This document shows positions 5,546 through 8,836 of a DNA stretch of 8,836 bases, piece by piece. A model generated the notes under the pieces. That model worked only from the letters and a program-made list of their open reading frames with translations, did no database searches and was not told the origin of the DNA. The stretch is from Oleimicrobium sp037445575 (GTDB taxonomy: Bacteria > Zhuqueibacterota > Zhuqueibacteria > JANLFK01 > Oleimicrobiaceae). Every line of letters starts with the position of its first letter. The stretch's first letter is position 1. The stretch lies in the NCBI GenBank assembly GCA_037445575.1, contig JBBIKH010000153.1:1-8836 (forward strand), in the 5' to 3' direction. The translations under genes were made by a program, and so were the position numbers.

Positions 5546-7636
5546 ATGGTCCGTCACAAGGGATTAGTTGTGCGTGTCTTATTGTCGCTCATGCTCATGG
5601 GGATCGCCGGGCTGGTGAGCTTCGGCATGGCCGATGAAGGGATGTGGACCTTCGACAATCCGCCGACCAAGTTGCTGCAGCAGCGTTACGGCTTCACGCC
5701 CACCGCGGAGTGGCTGGAGCACGTGCGCCTGGCCAGCGTGCGCTTCATGGATGGCGGCTCCGGCTCTTTCGTTAGCCCCCACGGCTTAGTGATGACCAAC
5801 CATCACGTGGCGGTGGGGCAGTTGCAAAAAGTCTCGACCCCAGAGCGCGACTATGTGGCCACTGGCTTCTATGCCGCCACCCCAGAAGAGGAACTCAAGT
5901 GCCCTGATCTGGAAGTCAACGTCCTGGTCTCCATGGAGGACGTCACCGCACGGGTCCGGGCGGCAGTCACCAAGGGGATGAGCGATGAGCAAGCGCTGGA
6001 GGCGCGGCGGGCAGTCATCGCTGCCATCGAGAAGGAGAGCCTGGAGACAACGGGGCTGCGCTCCAACGTCATCAGCTTGTACCATGGCGGCGAATATTGG
6101 CTCTACCGCTACAAGAAGTACACCGATGTTCGCCTCGTCTTCGCGCCCGAGCGGCAGGCGGCTTACTTTGGCGGGGACTTTGACAACTTTACCTACCCCC
6201 GCTACGATCTCGACGTGGCCTTCTTCCGGGTATATGAGGATGGCAAGCCTGTCAACTCGCAGCACTACTTCCGGTGGAATGCCAAAGGGGCTAGTGAGGG
6301 CGAACTGGTCTTCGTCTCGGGCAACCCTGGCTCCACCGACCGACTCTATACTTACGATCAACTTCTCTTTCAGCGCGACTACCAGTATCCAATGATTCTG
6401 GACTATATCAACAAGCGCATTGCCATTCTGCGGGAATATGCCAAACGCGGTCCTGAGCAGGAGAGGCGTGCTTTGGTGCAGATTTTCGGCCTGGAAAACA
6501 GCAAGAAGGCCCTCACTGGGGAGTACCAGGGCCTGCTGGATGCCAAGCTGATGGCCAGGCGTAAGGCGGCAGAAGAGGAGTTCCGCGCCCTGGTGGCTTC
6601 AAAGCCGGAGTGGAAGAAGGCCTATGGCGACGCCTGGGAGACGGTGAGCCGCGTCATCAAGAAACAGACGCCCAAAGCCAAGGAGCGCTTCTACGGGCGG
6701 ATCATGGGCTCTCGCTTGGCCGGCTTTGCTTCGACGTTGGTCTTTCACGCCATCGAGGTGAAAAAGCCCGACGGCCAACGTCTGCCTGGTTATCACGATT
6801 CGGAGCTGGAGGAGCTGAAGTTCAGGTTGTTGTCGCCGGCGCCCATCTATCTTGACCTCGAGGAGGCCAACCTTGCCGGGACCCTTGCGCTGTCGCTCGA
6901 GCAACTTGGCCCGGATCACCCGTTCATCAAGACGGTGCTGAACGGTCGTTCACCGGAGCAAGCGGCAGCCGAGCTGATTCAAGGCACCAAGCTTGCGGAC
7001 GTGGCTTTTCGCAAGTCGCTGTTGGAAGGCGGCGAGAGCGCAGTGCAGTCGTGTACGGACCCCTTGATTGTCCTCATGCGCAAGCTGGAGCCGATGATGC
7101 GCGCCGACATCGAGTGGAGCAAGAAGCATGTGGAAAGCGTGCTCACGCCGGCAACGGAAAAGATTGCTCAGGCGCGCTTTGCCGTGTACGGGAAGGCCGC
7201 CTATCCGGATGCCACTTTCACGCTGCGCTTGTCGTACGGCGCGGTCAAGGGGTACCCCATGAACGGGACCAAGGCTCCCTACAAAACCACGCTCTACGGC
7301 CTCTTCGATCGCGCCTTGAGTTTTGACAGAGAAAAGGACTTTGACCTGCCGGAGCGCTTCTGGCAGCGCAAGGATCAACTTGACCTTGCCACGCCGGTGA
7401 ACTTTGTCAGCACGTGCGATATCATCGGCGGCAACTCTGGTTCGCCGGTCATCAATGCGCAGGCGGAGGTGGTCGGGCTGATCTTCGACGGCAACATCGA
7501 AAGCCTGGTTGGCCGCTTCGTATATGATGAAGAAGCCAACCGGGCAGTGGCCGTGCACACCGGTTACATCAGCGAGGCACTGCGCAAGTTGTACGACGCG
7601 GCCCCACTGGCCGACGAAATAGAAGGAACCAAGTAA
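5546..7636 (+). CDS. S46-family dipeptidyl peptidase (DPP7-like serine exopeptidase)
   Basis: S46 enzymes are periplasmic or surface serine peptidases with a chymotrypsin-like double barrel that remove dipeptides from the N-terminus of peptides. The 696 residues fit the family (about 700). Residues 1-29 form a signal peptide (VVRVLLSLMLMGIAGLVSFGMA). The triad is visible: His87 in GLVMTNHHVAV (80-90), Asp223 in NFTYPRYDLD (214-223), Ser631 in IIGGNSGSPVIN (627-638). The likely N-terminus-anchoring residues Asn214, Phe215 (often Trp) and Arg219 precede the Asp. Gly649 in FDGN (647-650) sits where DPP11 enzymes carry the Arg that selects Asp/Glu, so a DPP7-like preference for non-acidic residues is inferred. 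Val88 replaces the Cys that often follows the catalytic His. AGAGGAGGT at 5531-5539 supports the start. A tricorn-like protease gene follows after 52 bases, suggesting joint peptide degradation. Confidence 0.93.
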   Translation: MVRHKGLVVRVLLSLMLMGIAGLVSFGMADEGMWTFDNPPTKLLQQRYGFTPTAEWLEHVRLASVRFMDGGSGSFVSPHGLVMTNHHVAVGQLQKVSTPERDYVATGFYAATPEEELKCPDLEVNVLVSMEDVTARVRAAVTKGMSDEQALEARRAVIAAIEKESLETTGLRSNVISLYHGGEYWLYRYKKYTDVRLVFAPERQAAYFGGDFDNFTYPRYDLDVAFFRVYEDGKPVNSQHYFRWNAKGASEGELVFVSGNPGSTDRLYTYDQLLFQRDYQYPMILDYINKRIAILREYAKRGPEQERRALVQIFGLENSKKALTGEYQGLLDAKLMARRKAAEEEFRALVASKPEWKKAYGDAWETVSRVIKKQTPKAKERFYGRIMGSRLAGFASTLVFHAIEVKKPDGQRLPGYHDSELEELKFRLLSPAPIYLDLEEANLAGTLALSLEQLGPDHPFIKTVLNGRSPEQAAAELIQGTKLADVAFRKSLLEGGESAVQSCTDPLIVLMRKLEPMMRADIEWSKKHVESVLTPATEKIAQARFAVYGKAAYPDATFTLRLSYGAVKGYPMNGTKAPYKTTLYGLFDRALSFDREKDFDLPERFWQRKDQLDLATPVNFVSTCDIIGGNSGSPVINAQAEVVGLIFDGNIESLVGRFVYDEEANRAVAVHTGYISEALRKLYDAAPLADEIEGTK

Positions 7637-7640
7637 CCGA

Positions 7641-7668
7641 CGAGGGGCGAGCAATGGCTCGCCCCTCG
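7641..7668 (+). terminator. Perfect 12-bp hairpin after the S46 peptidase gene (possible terminator or attenuator)
   Basis: CGAGGGGCGAGC (7641-7652) and GCTCGCCCCTCG (7657-7668) pair perfectly over 12 bp around an AATG loop, 4 bases after the peptidase stop codon. The position suggests a transcript end or an mRNA-stabilising 3' structure. No T-run follows (CGCATGAG), and the ribosome-binding site of the next gene begins only 6 bases later. Partial termination, RNA processing or control of the downstream start are equally possible. Confidence 0.45.
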
Positions 7669-7688
7669 CGCATGAGGGAGGGACCACC

Positions 7689-8836
7689 ATGGGCGGCGGA
7701 ACCTTGCGTGCGCTTGCGGTGGCAGTGCTCCTGTGCATTGCCGCCACAGCAGGGGGCATTGACCCTAAGGACACGAGAATGCTTAGCCAGCCAGCCATCA
7801 GTGCTGAGCAGATATGCTTCGCCTATGCCGGCGACCTCTGGCTGGCCAACCGGGATGGCAGCGGCGTGCGGCGCCTCACCTCTGGGGAAGGCAGTGAACT
7901 CAACCCTGTTTTTTCGCCAGATGGCAAGTGGATCGCCTTCAGCGGCGAGTACGACGGCAACATGGACGTGTTTGTCGTGCCGGCAACCGGTGGCGTGCCC
8001 ACCCGCTTGACCTTCCACCCGGCAGCTGACATGGTTTGTGGCTTTACACCGGATGGCAAAGCAGTGCTTTTCTCCTCTCCACGTTTTGCCTTCACCAGCC
8101 GTTACAGCCAGTTGTTCACCGTCCCGGTGGAAGGCGGCTGGCCGCAGCAGGTGGAGCTGCCGGTGGGCTTCAAAGCCTGTTACTCGCCTGACGGCAGCAG
8201 GCTGGCATACCTGCCGGTGAGGGAGGTCTTCCACCAGTGGAAACACTACCGGGGTGGGACAGTGGCCACCATCTGGCTGTATACGTTTGCTGACCGTGCG
8301 GTGGAAAAGGTCCCCCAGCCACCGGGGCGCTGCAACGACACCGACCCCATGTGGGTCGACGACAAGATCTACTTCCGCTCCGACCGAAACGGGGAGTTCA
8401 ACCTTTTCTCCTATGACCTTCGAACCAAGGAGGTGCAGCAGCTCACCTTCTTCGCCGACTTTCCGGTGTTGGATGCCTCCTACGGCGCGGGCCAGACCAT
8501 CTTCGAGCAGGCCGGCTATCTCCACACCTATGACGTGCGCACAGGCGAGGTGAAGAGGTTGCGCATTGGGGTGGCGGCCGATCTTTTGGAGCTGCGACCC
8601 CGGTACGTCAAGGGCGCCGAATGGATACGCAGCCATGACATCTCACCATCTGGGGCGCGGGCCGTATTCGAATTCCGCGGCGAGATTGTCACCATCCCCG
8701 CCGAGAAAGGGGACCCGCGCAACCTCACCGACACGCCAGGTGCGCATGAGCGCTTCCCGGCTTGGTCCCCGGACGGGAAGTACATCGCCTACTTCTCCGA
8801 TGCATCCGGGGAATACGCCCTCCACATTCAACCCCA
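7689..8836 (+). CDS. Tricorn-like protease (S41 family), N-terminal propeller region (partial)
   Basis: The frame is open from an ATG at 7689 to the right edge (382 codons, no stop); tricorn-type proteins run to roughly 1,050-1,100 residues, so the second propeller part, PDZ and S41 catalytic domains are outside the window. These enzymes degrade oligopeptides. A signal peptide (about 1-22, TLRALAVAVLLCIAATAGG) suggests periplasmic or exported location, unlike the cytosolic archaeal enzyme. The mature part begins with the characteristic 'RMLSQPAISAEQICFAYAGD' (30-49), followed by PD40/TolB-like propeller blades: FSPDGKWIAF (75-84), FTPDGKAVLF (119-128), YSPDGSRLAY (165-174), SDRNGEFNLFSYD (231-243), WSPDGKYIAY (359-368). 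DTDPMWV and ELRPRYVKGAEWIR are also typical of bacterial tricorn homologues. GAGGGAGGGA at 7674-7683 is the ribosome-binding site. It lies 52 bases after the S46 peptidase gene, consistent with a shared role. The catalytic part could not be inspected. Confidence 0.88.
   Translation, partial: MGGGTLRALAVAVLLCIAATAGGIDPKDTRMLSQPAISAEQICFAYAGDLWLANRDGSGVRRLTSGEGSELNPVFSPDGKWIAFSGEYDGNMDVFVVPATGGVPTRLTFHPAADMVCGFTPDGKAVLFSSPRFAFTSRYSQLFTVPVEGGWPQQVELPVGFKACYSPDGSRLAYLPVREVFHQWKHYRGGTVATIWLYTFADRAVEKVPQPPGRCNDTDPMWVDDKIYFRSDRNGEFNLFSYDLRTKEVQQLTFFADFPVLDASYGAGQTIFEQAGYLHTYDVRTGEVKRLRIGVAADLLELRPRYVKGAEWIRSHDISPSGARAVFEFRGEIVTIPAEKGDPRNLTDTPGAHERFPAWSPDGKYIAYFSDASGEYALHIQP

Noticed and set aside
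6950..7798. A 282-codon open frame on the minus strand, opposite the end of the S46 peptidase gene.
   Set aside because: It is antisense to the catalytic Ser region of the peptidase and crosses the next gene start; such antisense frames are common in GC-rich genes.
7569..8636. A 355-codon open frame on the minus strand, opposite the tricorn-like gene.
   Set aside because: It is the antisense shadow of well-supported propeller coding sequence on the plus strand and of the end of the S46 gene.

Overview
The window is GC-rich bacterial DNA with five protein-coding genes and one unusually long non-coding stretch. I see no tRNA or rRNA, CRISPR array, insertion sequence or phage gene. Translation starts carry very strong Shine-Dalgarno sequences (AGAGGAGG-type in front of three genes). 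The proteins are a TonB-dependent receptor with an N-terminal carboxypeptidase-regulatory-like domain, an S46 dipeptidyl peptidase and a tricorn-like protease. Together they indicate a Gram-negative, peptide-using bacterium. The mix resembles what is common in the Bacteroidota/Calditrichota/KSB1-type (FCB) lineages and in Acidobacteriota, but the sequence alone does not fix the phylum.

Left part, minus strand (1-3088): an outer-membrane TonB-dependent receptor is followed 213 bases downstream by a secreted YVTN-type beta-propeller protein, which runs off the left edge of the window. The two genes read in the same direction with no obvious terminator between them and may form a transcription unit. 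The gap holds a perfect Shine-Dalgarno sequence in front of an ATG-TGA start-stop, overlapping a possible 10-residue leader peptide.

Centre (3089-4252): about 1.16 kb between divergent genes with no convincing protein gene. It holds a good sigma70-type promoter candidate on the minus strand (3537-3565), which would give the receptor mRNA a leader of roughly 440 bases. A weaker promoter candidate sits on the plus strand just before the next gene.

Right part, plus strand (4253-8836): a full-length PgsB/CapB-type amide ligase (poly-gamma-glutamate synthase subunit), an S46 dipeptidyl peptidase with an intact catalytic triad, and the N-terminal third of a tricorn-like protease that runs off the right edge. 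Perfect hairpins lie in both gaps (5490-5509 and 7641-7668); neither is followed by a T-tract. The last two genes make a sensible periplasmic peptide-degradation pair: tricorn-type proteases cut oligopeptides and S46 enzymes remove dipeptides. The PgsB gene lacks the usual pgsC and pgsA partners next to it, which is the most unexpected point in an otherwise recognisable region. I did not find a clearly new biological system.
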